A stretch of 8,185 bases of DNA. Origin: Candidatus Nitrosopumilus sp. GTDB lineage: Archaea > Thermoproteota > Nitrososphaeria > Nitrososphaerales > Nitrosopumilaceae. Below are positions 1 through 5,299 of this stretch, piece by piece. The stretch is from NCBI GenBank assembly GCA_029880665.1, contig JAOUNZ010000039.1, forward strand, positions 1 to 8,185, in the 5' to 3' direction. Position 1 is the first letter of the stretch. Every line of letters starts with the position of its first letter. The notes under the pieces are model-generated. The model was not told the DNA's origin, made no database searches, and saw nothing but the letters and a program-made list of their open reading frames with translations. The position numbers and the translations under genes were made by a program.

Positions 1-1
1 A

Positions 2-271
2 ATCGTGTTCAACGAGGAATATCTGTGGGCCATATTTGCAGGATCAAGACCTGTTACCAATCCGGACGGCAGTATATCGATTGTAAGAATTTATTCGATT
101 TATACGGTCACGGCACACAAGATTGGACATACTATGGGGCTTGGACATGACGAGCAAGGCAACACAGTAGACATGATGGACCCGTATTATGATCATGAAG
201 TCAAAAAATCTCCAATAACAAGAGAAATGGCGATTGCAAGAGTGGTAATATGGGAAGAAAGAGATCAATAA
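2..271 (+). CDS. Matrixin-like zinc metalloprotease, C-terminal fragment, probably inactive
   Basis: The frame is open to the left edge, so the Met at base 5 is probably internal and the N-terminal part lies outside the window. Counting from that Met, residues 38-48 read HKIGHTMGLGH. This matches the metzincin zinc motif HExxHxxGxxH, with all three His ligands and the Gly present, but the catalytic Glu is Lys (codon AAG where GAG would give Glu). MMDPYY, some 9 residues later, resembles the Met-turn of matrixins. Family members are usually secreted proteases. Without the general-base Glu this copy is not expected to hydrolyse peptides, although zinc binding could remain. Together with a possible frameshift near the end (separate entry), this suggests a degenerating gene or a non-catalytic paralogue. 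The metalloprotease origin is fairly sure; the functional state is not. Confidence 0.6.
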   Translation: MVFNEEYLWAIFAGSRPVTNPDGSISIVRIYSIYTVTAHKIGHTMGLGHDEQGNTVDMMDPYYDHEVKKSPITREMAIARVVIWEERDQ

Positions 272-338
272 TCAGTTCTCATACAGATACAATCCTACAG
301 CATATGCCGGAGCCCATGGATCACAATCAAATTTCTAA
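264..338 (+). other. Out-of-frame coding-like tail of the metalloprotease fragment
   Basis: One base over from the preceding reading frame, an open stretch runs past its TAA stop (269-271) and ends with TAA at 336-338. It would translate as a Tyr/Asn/Gly-rich tail that includes RYNPTAYAGAHGSQSNF. It has no start codon of its own and looks more like protein than the A/T-rich sequence after it. The simplest reading is that a single-base indel around 255-270 separated the original C-terminus from the body of the gene. A chance open stretch of 24 codons is also possible. Confidence 0.35.
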
Positions 339-594
339 ATGCATATGTTTTCCAGCAAACTTCGATTAAAAATAGATGCATTATAGACAAATGAAATAAT
401 TAAAAACAGTGAAAAAATATCAAAATCTCATTCAAAAATAGGGCAATTTGTTCAAAATGTAATTTATGCAACCAATGCAATTCTGATCTTTTGGATCCGG
501 ATGATGTGAAATGTCTTTGTCTATGGCAGATATTGGCTCCTGTTTGAATGTCAGATCACATCGATAACATTTCCAAACAGTTGTAGTTTGCATG
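339..594. other. Intergenic region between convergent genes, nothing recognised
   Basis: This A/T-rich stretch lies between the metalloprotease remnant and the 3' end of the minus-strand secreted-protein gene. I see no credible ORF, RNA gene or strong oligo-T terminator. One short inverted repeat is present (CAAAC at 574-578 and GTTTG at 586-590, 7-base loop) just beyond the minus-strand gene, but with no following T-run on that strand. Confidence 0.5.
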
Positions 595-1497
595 TTATTT
601 CTCTTTTAGAATCTTGTCGTTTTCATTAAACTGCTCTTGAATATTGCTTGTTGTATTTCCATATTTAATATTCAATTCCTCGTTGTATTCGATTAGTTCA
701 TTTTGAGTAACTGCTGCCTCTTGTTGGAAGATTTTTGTTGCATCCACTGAAGATTTACCTTTCTCAAGGGCATATTCCTTGGCTTCACGTGCATCATCTG
801 TCCTTTTCTCAGTAAATAGAAATTGATGCCAGAAGATATTCTTTACAGAATAATCAATGTCAGCTAGGAACCTCAGAAAGGCATTTCTTGGAGAGTGAGA
901 TTCATTTTTTGCTTCAAGTGATTTCAATTGATCTTCTAATTGTGAAGGCGTTTGTATCATATGTTCTGGTATGATCTGTGCTCTTTCATAGATCTCTTTC
1001 TTTACGCTCTCAGTTTTTTGCCTCTCCGTATCTTCAGAGATTACCCGTAAATGAAGATCATATTTGCTGTTGTCATAACTGCTTGTCTTTGAATTTTCTC
1101 CTTCAGGATTTTTACTCTTGTCTAAAATCTCAGGTGATTCAATTACCTGATATTTGACTTGTCCTTTCAAGTGTAGTGAATCATTTGTTGCAAAGACGGT
1201 AATGATGTGTTCTCCCAGATATGCAGGAATATTTGACATTATTGAGAATTCTCCTGCAGAGTCAGTAGTTGTAATTCCCACACTGGATGGAAAATTTGCC
1301 TGAATTTGGACATTGGGTAATGGTTTACCATCAGAGTTTGTCACAATACCATTAACAAAAGGATACTGACCCAGTCCAAATTCAGACATGCTGCTTATAG
1401 AAAGTTTCATGCCACTTTCCTCAGCCCATATAGGTGAAACAAAAACCGACATCAGAACACCAGATAATAGTCCCAAAAGTGGAATCATGTTATACAT
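595..1497 (-). CDS. Secreted protein with carboxypeptidase-regulatory-like domain and helical tail
   Basis: The 300-residue product begins with a classical signal peptide. A hydrophobic core at about residues 5-20 is followed by VSPIWA|EE, which suggests cleavage after Ala25. Residues about 45-120 resemble a carboxypeptidase regulatory-like (transthyretin/Ig-type) beta domain: the VNGIVTNSDGKPLPNVQI block, then TTTDSAGEFSI, is the usual G-x-V-x-x-x-x-G-x-P-L-x-x-V...T-D-x-x-G-x-F pattern. Residues about 120-145 are a polar linker, and 150-300 are charged and Glu/Lys/Gln-rich with predicted long helices. No membrane anchor or C-terminal sorting motif is visible, so it is probably exported and soluble or loosely surface-attached. 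Such domains usually serve adhesion or scaffolding, but no specific role can be given. Met4 (base 1488) is an alternative start and would place the upstream TTTAAATA (1506-1513) at a more typical promoter distance. Confidence 0.8.
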   Translation of the reverse strand: MYNMIPLLGLLSGVLMSVFVSPIWAEESGMKLSISSMSEFGLGQYPFVNGIVTNSDGKPLPNVQIQANFPSSVGITTTDSAGEFSIMSNIPAYLGEHIITVFATNDSLHLKGQVKYQVIESPEILDKSKNPEGENSKTSSYDNSKYDLHLRVISEDTERQKTESVKKEIYERAQIIPEHMIQTPSQLEDQLKSLEAKNESHSPRNAFLRFLADIDYSVKNIFWHQFLFTEKRTDDAREAKEYALEKGKSSVDATKIFQQEAAVTQNELIEYNEELNIKYGNTTSNIQEQFNENDKILKEK

Positions 1498-1505
1498 GTC
1501 TTTTT

Positions 1506-1513
1506 TATTTAAA
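1506..1513 (-). promoter_or_regulatory. Possible TATA box for the secreted-protein gene
   Basis: On the minus strand the sequence reads TTTAAATA, centred about 13 bases before Met1 and about 22 bases before Met4 of the downstream gene. The archaeal TATA box is expected near -26, so it fits better with initiation at Met4. It is a weak call because the surroundings are A/T-rich. Confidence 0.3.
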
Positions 1514-1721
1514 AAAATGAAATTAATTCCAAGTATTGAAAAATATGATCAGAACATCTGAAAATTATTGACTTAAAGCATGTAAATCCTATTTTGTACG
1601 ACATTCCAATCGTTTAATGAGTTTTTAATAAAAAAGATGTCAAATAATTTAAAAAAAGAGATATTGGGAATGTATATGATGTACAATCCATCCTCATCAT
1701 TAGGTCATAACAAATTAGATA

Positions 1722-1871
1722 ATGAAAGAAAAATTTGAATATTATCGTGTGCAACATGGTTTTCTAAAAGAATGCTATTTCATTGATAGGACATATCAAA
1801 AGATGTTCACTTATCAGGACATAGGATTACCTAGCAGAATTTTGTTAGGAGTTTTTGAGTTGCATTCGTAA
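1722..1871 (+). CDS. Possible 49-residue small protein, unknown function
   Basis: An ATG-initiated frame of 49 codons lies within the 573-base gap between the secreted-protein gene and sufC. The product starts MKEKFEYYRVQHGF and ends LLGVFELHS. It is rich in aromatic residues, has one Cys (CYF), and shows no signal peptide, membrane helix or recognised motif. Codon use (AAA, GAA, TAT, ATT) is compatible with the neighbours. There is no Shine-Dalgarno sequence and no well-placed TATA box at -26, although GTATAT at 1671-1676 could drive a transcript with a short leader. It could be a genuine small gene, the remnant of a larger one, or chance. I do not recognise the family. Confidence 0.3.
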   Translation: MKEKFEYYRVQHGFLKECYFIDRTYQKMFTYQDIGLPSRILLGVFELHS

Positions 1872-2039
1872 CCATAACTGATAGTGATACAGGACATTAC
1901 CAAGTCTCCCATTCAAAATCATCGTTGTTGGATCTTCAAAACAAGATTCAATAGATCAAAGATTTTTAATAATTTTCATGTGAAGCTTGTGGATAAAAGT
2001 CACTTTTCGGTGAGGTTAGGATCAGCTAAATTTCGTCGG
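1872..2039. other. Intergenic region upstream of sufC
   Basis: No supported gene was found here. An open frame beginning near 1884 runs into sufC in another frame and looks non-coding. The region carries one notable palindrome (separate entry) and leads into the sufC TATA box. Confidence 0.4.
1995..2007. promoter_or_regulatory. Perfect 13-base palindrome upstream of the sufC promoter
   Basis: AAAAGT (1995-2000) and ACTTTT (2002-2007) are exact inverted repeats around a single C. The element ends 34 bases before the sufC TATA box, where an archaeal activator or repressor could bind. No regulator is identified, and an A/T-rich genome produces some palindromes of this size by chance. Confidence 0.3.
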
Positions 2040-2048
2040 TATTATATA
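2040..2048 (+). promoter_or_regulatory. TATA box of sufC
   Basis: TATTATATA is centred about 27 bases before the sufC ATG. That is the spacing expected if transcription starts at or next to the start codon, giving a leaderless mRNA. There is no Shine-Dalgarno sequence before the ATG, which agrees. Confidence 0.65.
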
Positions 2049-2070
2049 GAGAAACAAAACAATTTGGAAT

Positions 2071-2841
2071 ATGGCGGTGCTAGAAATCAAAGATCTTCAT
2101 GTTACAAGAGAGGGTAAAGAGATTTTGAAGGGAGTAAATTTGAAAACAGGTCCAGGAGAGGTACACGCCATAATGGGTCCAAACGGATCAGGAAAGAGCA
2201 CGTTAGCTTATACATTACTTGCACATCCAAAATACGAAGTCACACAGGGTGACATACTATTAGATGGTGAAAGTATCTTAGAATTAACCGCAGATGAAAG
2301 GGCAAAGAAAGGATTGTTTTTAGGATTTCAATACCCAACCGAAGTTTCAGGCGTAGGATTTTCTCACTTTCTAAGAACGGCATATAACTCATTAAGCAAA
2401 GCACTTGAAGGAGATGATAGAGAAGTATTCATCACAGTTAGAGAATTTCAAAAATATCTAAAAGAGAATCTAGAAAAAGTAGGGTTGAAAGAAGAGTTTC
2501 TTTCAAGATATCTCAACGAAGGATTCTCTGGAGGAGAGAAAAAACGTGCAGAAGTTTTGCAAATGGCCGTCCTAAAACCAAAAATTTCAATTTTAGATGA
2601 GCCAGATTCAGGATTAGATATTGATGCGGTCCAATCAGTAGCCAAAGCAATCAGTAAAGTATCAAGTAAGGATGCAACAGTTATTGTGATAACTCACTAT
2701 GCCAGAATTTTAAAGTTCTTAGATAAATTGGATTATGTACATGTGTTTGCCAGAGGAAAAGTATTGAAAACAGGTGATGCTTCACTTGCAGACAAACTAG
2801 AAGCTGAAGGTTATGATTGGGTATTAGAACAGACCGTCTAA
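2071..2841 (+). CDS. sufC: SufC, Fe-S cluster assembly ABC-type ATPase
   Basis: SufC is the soluble cytoplasmic ATPase of the SUF system; with SufB and SufD it drives the assembly of Fe-S clusters. The 256-residue length is typical. Visible motifs are Walker A GPNGSGKST (36-44), the Q-loop in FLGFQYPTEVSGV (Gln87), the ABC signature FSGGEKKR (152-159), Walker B ISILDEPDSGLD (172-183) with catalytic Glu177, and the switch His209 in ITHY. The LNEGFSGGEKKR and FQYPxEVxGV blocks separate SufC from transport ATPases. No membrane partner is adjacent. The ATG at 2071 is supported by the TATA box and the canonical N-terminus. Unusually, neither sufB nor sufD follows; the next gene is a DUF167-family gene after 30 bases. 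Fe-S supply would serve the radical-SAM steps usual in the archaeal heme route, but that link is inference. Confidence 0.97.
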   Translation: MAVLEIKDLHVTREGKEILKGVNLKTGPGEVHAIMGPNGSGKSTLAYTLLAHPKYEVTQGDILLDGESILELTADERAKKGLFLGFQYPTEVSGVGFSHFLRTAYNSLSKALEGDDREVFITVREFQKYLKENLEKVGLKEEFLSRYLNEGFSGGEKKRAEVLQMAVLKPKISILDEPDSGLDIDAVQSVAKAISKVSSKDATVIVITHYARILKFLDKLDYVHVFARGKVLKTGDASLADKLEAEGYDWVLEQTV

Positions 2842-2871
2842 TTGAATTTAAACAAAACAATCTTCTAAAGA

Positions 2872-3087
2872 ATGACGATTTACAAAGTAACAGTAGAGTT
2901 CTCTAAAGAATTTTTAGAAATCAAAGAAAATCAAATAAAAATCGGTATAAAATCAAAGCCACTCAAAGGTGAAGCAAACAAAGAAATCATCAAGAAAATT
3001 GCAAATCATTTTGGAGTATCGTCATCACAAGTTCAAATAAAATCAGGACATAAATCACGAGAGAAAATAATAGTGATCCTACAATAG
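2872..3087 (+). CDS. DUF167 / YggU family protein
   Basis: This 71-residue protein matches the DUF167 (YggU/UPF0235) family. The hallmark block is KSKPLKGEANKEIIKKIA (residues about 27-44), then FGVSSSQVQIKSGHKSREKIIVI to the end, the usual pattern P-x-x-G-x-A-N...V-x-I-x-S-G-x-x-S-R-x-K. The family forms a small alpha/beta fold found in all three domains of life. Its biochemical role is not established, so none is assigned. The length is slightly short but normal for archaeal members. It lies 30 bases after sufC on the same strand and may share its transcript, although TTTAAA (2847-2852), about 22 bases before its ATG, could be a weak promoter of its own. Confidence 0.92.
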   Translation: MTIYKVTVEFSKEFLEIKENQIKIGIKSKPLKGEANKEIIKKIANHFGVSSSQVQIKSGHKSREKIIVILQ

Positions 3088-3094
3088 AAAATAA

Positions 3095-3106
3095 GGTTTT
3101 TTGTTT
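3095..3106 (+). terminator. Candidate oligo-T terminator after the sufC-DUF167 pair
   Basis: GGTTTTTTGTTT begins 8 bases after the DUF167-family stop codon. Archaeal intrinsic termination needs only a T-run in the non-template strand, with no hairpin. The run partly overlaps the next gene's TATA box, so the call is tentative. Confidence 0.4.
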
Positions 3107-3111
3107 AAATA
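3104..3111 (+). promoter_or_regulatory. TATA box of the chlorite-dismutase-family gene
   Basis: TTTAAATA is centred 26-27 bases upstream of the GTG start at 3134. This fits a leaderless transcript and supports the GTG as the true start. Confidence 0.6.
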
Positions 3112-3133
3112 GGGTTTCAAAATTAAAGAGAAT

Positions 3134-3808
3134 GTGTCAGAAAGAGATAATCAATATTATTTTAATTTCTCATTTTTCAAAGTAGATCCTAAATGGAGAT
3201 GGATGGCAGATCTTGCAAAAGAAGAATCTGCAAAAGAAGTGGAAAATGTAATTAACAATTCAGGAATCAGGTTTAGATCGTATTCAAATTTAGGATTAAG
3301 AGACGATGCAGATTTTTTGTTTTGGTTTGCAGCAAAATCAGTTGAAGAGATACAGGTGGTGATTGAAAAACTATACAAAACAGTGTTTGGAAAATACGTA
3401 ATTCCATCTAGGACATATTTATCATGTACACGACCATCAATTTACGTACAAGAACAAAAGGCTCATGGATTTGTCACGGGAAATGAGGCAAAAAAACATG
3501 TCATCGTATATCCATTTACAAAGACAAGGGAATGGTATCTCCTATCAAAAGAAAAACGCCAGGAAATAATGGATGAGCATATTGAAGTAAGTAAAAAATA
3601 TCCACAAGTCATACTCAATACAACATACTCATTTGGAATACATGATGAGGATTTCATGTTAGCATTTGAAGTAGACAACATCAGGGATTTCCAAGATCTC
3701 ATTATGGATTTAAGGGAAACTCAAGTATCAGCATATGTCAAAAATGACATACCAATGATCGTATGTGTGAAAAAAGATATCCTGTCATTGATTTCCAGTT
3801 TAGGATAA
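3134..3808 (+). CDS. Chlorite-dismutase-family heme protein, possible coproheme decarboxylase
   Basis: The 224-residue product belongs to the chlorite dismutase/HemQ (ChdC) family: a ferredoxin-like N-terminal half (about 5-90) and a heme-binding C-terminal half. The core is VIVYPFTKTREWYLL (123-137), then EKRQEIMDEH (140-149), then TTYSFGIHDEDFMLAFE (163-179). By alignment from memory, His149 is the proximal heme ligand. Tyr126 matches the ChdC tyrosine that becomes a radical, and Trp134 the neighbouring Trp; the +8 and +23 spacings equal those I recall for actinobacterial ChdC. The residue at His+13, Arg in chlorite-degrading enzymes and Gln in Firmicutes ChdC, is Asn162, as in actinobacterial sequences. 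True chlorite dismutase activity is therefore unlikely. Coproheme decarboxylation (to heme b, using peroxide) or another heme-peroxidase role is more plausible. The start is GTG; an ATG overlapping it at 3132 is out of frame, and a TAG lies 24 bases upstream in frame. The tetrapyrrole genes nearby support a heme role. Confidence 0.9.
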   Translation: MSERDNQYYFNFSFFKVDPKWRWMADLAKEESAKEVENVINNSGIRFRSYSNLGLRDDADFLFWFAAKSVEEIQVVIEKLYKTVFGKYVIPSRTYLSCTRPSIYVQEQKAHGFVTGNEAKKHVIVYPFTKTREWYLLSKEKRQEIMDEHIEVSKKYPQVILNTTYSFGIHDEDFMLAFEVDNIRDFQDLIMDLRETQVSAYVKNDIPMIVCVKKDILSLISSLG

Positions 3809-3884
3809 AAACAATAGAACTAAGTACAAAAATTTACGTCATAGTCAAAATATCACAGGTGCAAATCTTGGATAAACATAAATG

Positions 3885-3910
3885 GTTAAATTTTAACTGA
3901 AGAAACAGTT
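3885..3910. promoter_or_regulatory. Overlapping inverted repeats upstream of the aldo/keto reductase promoter
   Basis: GTTAAA (3885-3890) and TTTAAC (3892-3897) form a perfect 13-base palindrome around one T. It overlaps a second inverted pair, AACTG (3895-3899) and CAGTT (3906-3910). The cluster ends just upstream of the putative TATA element, the usual place for an archaeal operator. The binding protein is unknown. Confidence 0.35.
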
Positions 3911-3913
3911 TTG

Positions 3914-3924
3914 AAATACATAAA
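3914..3924 (+). promoter_or_regulatory. Putative TATA element of the aldo/keto reductase gene
   Basis: AAATACATAAA is the best TATA-like sequence before this gene. A start site 24-27 bases downstream would fall at about 3941-3947, giving a very short leader that may still contain the Shine-Dalgarno sequence. Confidence 0.4.
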
Positions 3925-3942
3925 AAAAGAACATAAAACAAT

Positions 3943-3948
3943 GGAGGT
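3943..3948 (+). promoter_or_regulatory. Shine-Dalgarno sequence deciding a TTG start
   Basis: GGAGGT lies six bases before the TTG at 3955. It is the only strong ribosome binding site I see in the window and fixes the start of the aldo/keto reductase. An in-frame TAA at 3949-3951 rules out any start further upstream. Confidence 0.75.
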
Positions 3949-3954
3949 TAAAAA

Positions 3955-4953
3955 TTGAATTACAATAAACTAGGAAAGACAGACATCAAAGTTTCAGAAC
4001 TAGGGTTTGGCGCATGGTCTATTGCACTTGACTGGTGGGGCAAAAAAATTGAAGAAGATGAGGCAAAAAGAATGCTTAAGAAGGCATATGACTTAGGAAT
4101 AAACTTTTTTGAAACAGGCGATATGTATGGAAAAGGAAAAAGCGAGAAATTGATCGGAGATGTTTTCAAAGATATGCGAGATGAGGTTGTCATATCTACG
4201 AAATATGGTTACGATTTTTCAGAGGTTGAACAAATTGGACACAGTGAACTCCCACAGAAATTTGATAAAGAATTCACAGTAAAAGCACTAAGAGACAGCC
4301 TAGAAAGATTACAGACAGATCACTTAGATATGTATGGATTGCACAACCCAAAATTAAGACATATCAGAGATGATTCTATTTTTAATACACTTGACAGTTT
4401 TATTGCTGACGAATCAATCAAAACATACCAAGTTGCATTAGGCCCTGCGATCGGATGGACGCAAGAGGGTCTGGAAGCAATGGATAGACCAAATGTTAGT
4501 GCAGTTCAAACAGTGTATAACATCATAGAACAAACCCCAGGAAATGAGTTAATGAGAAAAGCTGAAAAGAAAGATGTTGGAATTTTAGTCAGAGTTCCAG
4601 AGGCATCAGGGATTTTAACTGGAAAAGTCAATGCAGATACCAAGATAGATGAGAAAGATCATAGATCAGTAAGGAAAGGAGAATGGATCAAGGCATCATT
4701 GGAAAAAGTTGAACAACTCAGACCAATTGCAGAGAGAAACGGGCTAACAATTACAGAATTAGCAATGAAGTTTATTATGTCAAAGAAAGGATTTGCGTCA
4801 GTTTTTCCAACGGTAGTAAGTGAAGAAGAGATAGTTAATTACGTAGAGATGGCAGATGGCAAATACATCTCAGCATCAGATATGAGGGAAATTGAAGAGT
4901 TGTACAATACATGGCCTTCCTATGAGCTGAAGGCAACACTTCAAGCAAATTAA
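3955..4953 (+). CDS. Aldo/keto reductase family oxidoreductase
   Basis: The 332-residue product is a cytoplasmic (beta/alpha)8-barrel NAD(P)H-dependent reductase of the aldo/keto reductase superfamily; the substrate cannot be told from sequence. Family landmarks are the N-terminal NKLGKTDIKVSELGFGAW (residues 4-21), NFFETGDMYGKGKSEKLIG (50-68), VISTKYG (79-85), GLHNPK (128-133), QTVYNI (185-190) and RVPEASGILTGK (213-224). In the catalytic tetrad Tyr58, Lys83 and His130 are present, but the usual Asp of the D-T-A-x-x-Y-G motif is Glu53. The change keeps the acid and may only alter activity, yet it is uncommon. Initiation is at TTG, supported by a strong Shine-Dalgarno sequence and by the position of the family's N-terminus. 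It is probably cotranscribed with the zinc-finger-like gene that starts 7 bases after its stop. Confidence 0.94.
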   Translation: MNYNKLGKTDIKVSELGFGAWSIALDWWGKKIEEDEAKRMLKKAYDLGINFFETGDMYGKGKSEKLIGDVFKDMRDEVVISTKYGYDFSEVEQIGHSELPQKFDKEFTVKALRDSLERLQTDHLDMYGLHNPKLRHIRDDSIFNTLDSFIADESIKTYQVALGPAIGWTQEGLEAMDRPNVSAVQTVYNIIEQTPGNELMRKAEKKDVGILVRVPEASGILTGKVNADTKIDEKDHRSVRKGEWIKASLEKVEQLRPIAERNGLTITELAMKFIMSKKGFASVFPTVVSEEEIVNYVEMADGKYISASDMREIEELYNTWPSYELKATLQAN

Positions 4954-4960
4954 TTTGTAA

Positions 4961-5299
4961 ATGGATAATCCAATAGATTTTAAAAAAACATTAGAAGTGA
5001 TTGAGGGAATGAAGATTGCCAGAATAGGCAATTATAAAAAATGGGAAAAAATCATCAGAAAAATCAAAAAAGAACAGCCATTAAACTTTGGAGAATTGGA
5101 ATATTACACAAATCTGACTCGAATTTACAAGAATTCAAACATCACCAGTAGAAGTAAATCATACCATACAAAACTATCTGAACAAGATGAGAAACCACCA
5201 TGCAATATTTGTGGAAAAAATTCTCTATACTATTGTAACATGAATGATCAGTATCTTTGCATTTTACACATAATAGGACATGATGAAAATGAATTCTAA
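4961..5299 (+). CDS. Small protein with a C-terminal B-box-like zinc finger
   Basis: This 112-residue protein is of unrecognised family. The N-terminal 60 residues are Lys/Ile-rich and probably helical, with no signal peptide or membrane segment. The C-terminal 30 residues carry a compact set of metal ligands: Cys81-x2-Cys84-x7-Cys92-x7-Cys100-x2-His103-x3-His107. The spacing and the C-x2-C...YYCNMNDQYLCILH pattern resemble a B-box-type zinc finger, a protein-interaction module; this is pattern resemblance only, not a proven homology. It follows the aldo/keto reductase after 7 bases, so the pair is probably one transcript. Its TAA overlaps the TAG of the convergent ahbAB gene. Function is unknown; a protein- or RNA-binding role is a guess. 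Confidence 0.8.
   Translation: MDNPIDFKKTLEVIEGMKIARIGNYKKWEKIIRKIKKEQPLNFGELEYYTNLTRIYKNSNITSRSKSYHTKLSEQDEKPPCNICGKNSLYYCNMNDQYLCILHIIGHDENEF

Noticed and set aside
574..590. Hairpin CAAAC/GTTTG as terminator of the secreted-protein gene
   Set aside because: The stem is only five base pairs with no T-run following on the minus strand.
1498..2070. tRNA or other structured RNA gene in the gap
   Set aside because: No cloverleaf, no conserved T-arm sequence and no GC-rich block of the kind structured RNAs show in AT-rich genomes.
1884..2117. Open frame of 77 codons overlapping the start of sufC
   Set aside because: It begins at GTG with no supporting signal, runs out of frame into sufC, spans the sufC TATA box and encodes a sequence with no recognisable pattern.
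3132..3185. ATG at 3132 as the start of the chlorite-dismutase-family gene
   Set aside because: It is out of frame with the protein and meets a stop after 17 codons; the GTG two bases later is in frame.
3134..3808. Annotation as a genuine chlorite-degrading chlorite dismutase
   Set aside because: The distal Arg expected 13 residues after the proximal His is Asn, and the surrounding motifs match the coproheme-decarboxylase type better.
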